The notes under the pieces: model-generated | What the model saw: the letters and a program-made list of their open reading frames with translations, nothing else | The model's database searches: none | Told to the model about the DNA's origin: nothing | Position numbers and translations under genes: made by a program | From: Clostridiales bacterium | GTDB taxonomy: Bacteria; Bacillota; Clostridia; Oscillospirales; Oscillospiraceae | Direction: 5' to 3' | NCBI GenBank assembly: GCA_021205375.1 | Contig: JAJPXR010000097.1 | Location: 1-5,920 of the forward strand | DNA: 5,920 bases | In this document: one piece after another, positions 5,872 to 5,920 of the stretch | Numbering within the stretch: the first letter of the stretch is position 1 | Layout: every line of letters begins with the position of its first letter

Positions 5872-5920
5872 GGTTCTATGTCAAGAGTTGGGGCAGAGAA
5901 AAATAACCCGCAAAAATAGT
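5872..5920 (+). mobile_element. Possible end of an insertion sequence (ISL3-like), running off the window
   Basis: The non-coding tail after the permease contains GGTTCTATGTCAAGAG (5872-5887), then TTGGGG. This resembles, from memory, the GG-starting terminal inverted repeats of ISL3-family elements in Firmicutes. It is preceded by AAAAAAGT (5864-5871), which would be the 8-bp target duplication if so. No transposase is in view and the other end is outside the window, so this is a low-confidence suggestion. Confidence 0.22.

Noticed and set aside
5855..5884. A minus-strand promoter based on TTGACA (complement of 5879-5884).
   Set aside because: No acceptable -10 hexamer is found at 16-19 bp spacing, and no minus-strand gene follows within the window.

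Overview
The window is a GC-rich bacterial chromosomal segment (G/C dominates codon third positions) with four transcription-linked blocks, all on the + strand. The gene set suggests an anaerobic, high-GC member of the Clostridia, plausibly a gut Oscillospirales/Flavonifractor-like organism. It comprises a cytoplasmic starch-degrading GH13 enzyme, a rubredoxin-first ('reverse') rubrerythrin followed by rubredoxin, a eukaryote-like adenylosuccinate lyase, and an AI-2E-family permease. The taxonomic call is inference; no rRNA or other taxonomic marker is present.

Layout. 44-1951 encodes a GH13 alpha-glucanase of neopullulanase/cyclomaltodextrinase type. It has no signal peptide, so it probably acts on imported maltodextrins. 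A near-consensus sigma-A promoter (1960-1988) overlaps its immediate 3' flank and drives a two-gene peroxide/oxygen-defence operon: reverse rubrerythrin (2060-2608) and a 50-residue rubredoxin (2658-2810). A strong intrinsic terminator (2832-2866) ends that operon. A second promoter (2917-2945) drives purB (3029-4468). An AI-2E-family membrane protein (4533-5828) follows after 64 bp with no visible terminator and may be co-transcribed. The last 92 bases are non-coding and contain a motif that could be the end of an insertion sequence.

How the genes relate. Rubrerythrin and rubredoxin form one functional unit: rubredoxin passes electrons from an NAD(P)H-dependent reductase encoded elsewhere to the diiron peroxidase, which reduces H2O2 to water. 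The amylase, purB and the permease look like independent housekeeping or metabolic neighbours.

Main points for a second look. The rubredoxin has an N-terminal metal knuckle of CXC instead of CXXC, with the rest of the spacing canonical. A GAATAATTC palindrome near the rubrerythrin start site is a candidate PerR operator. In both promoters the -35 element lies inside an inverted repeat. The rubrerythrin and rubredoxin genes share the same start-site arrangement, an in-frame ATG overlapping the Shine-Dalgarno. I see no defence system, CRISPR array, tRNA or rRNA, and no clear novel multigene system.
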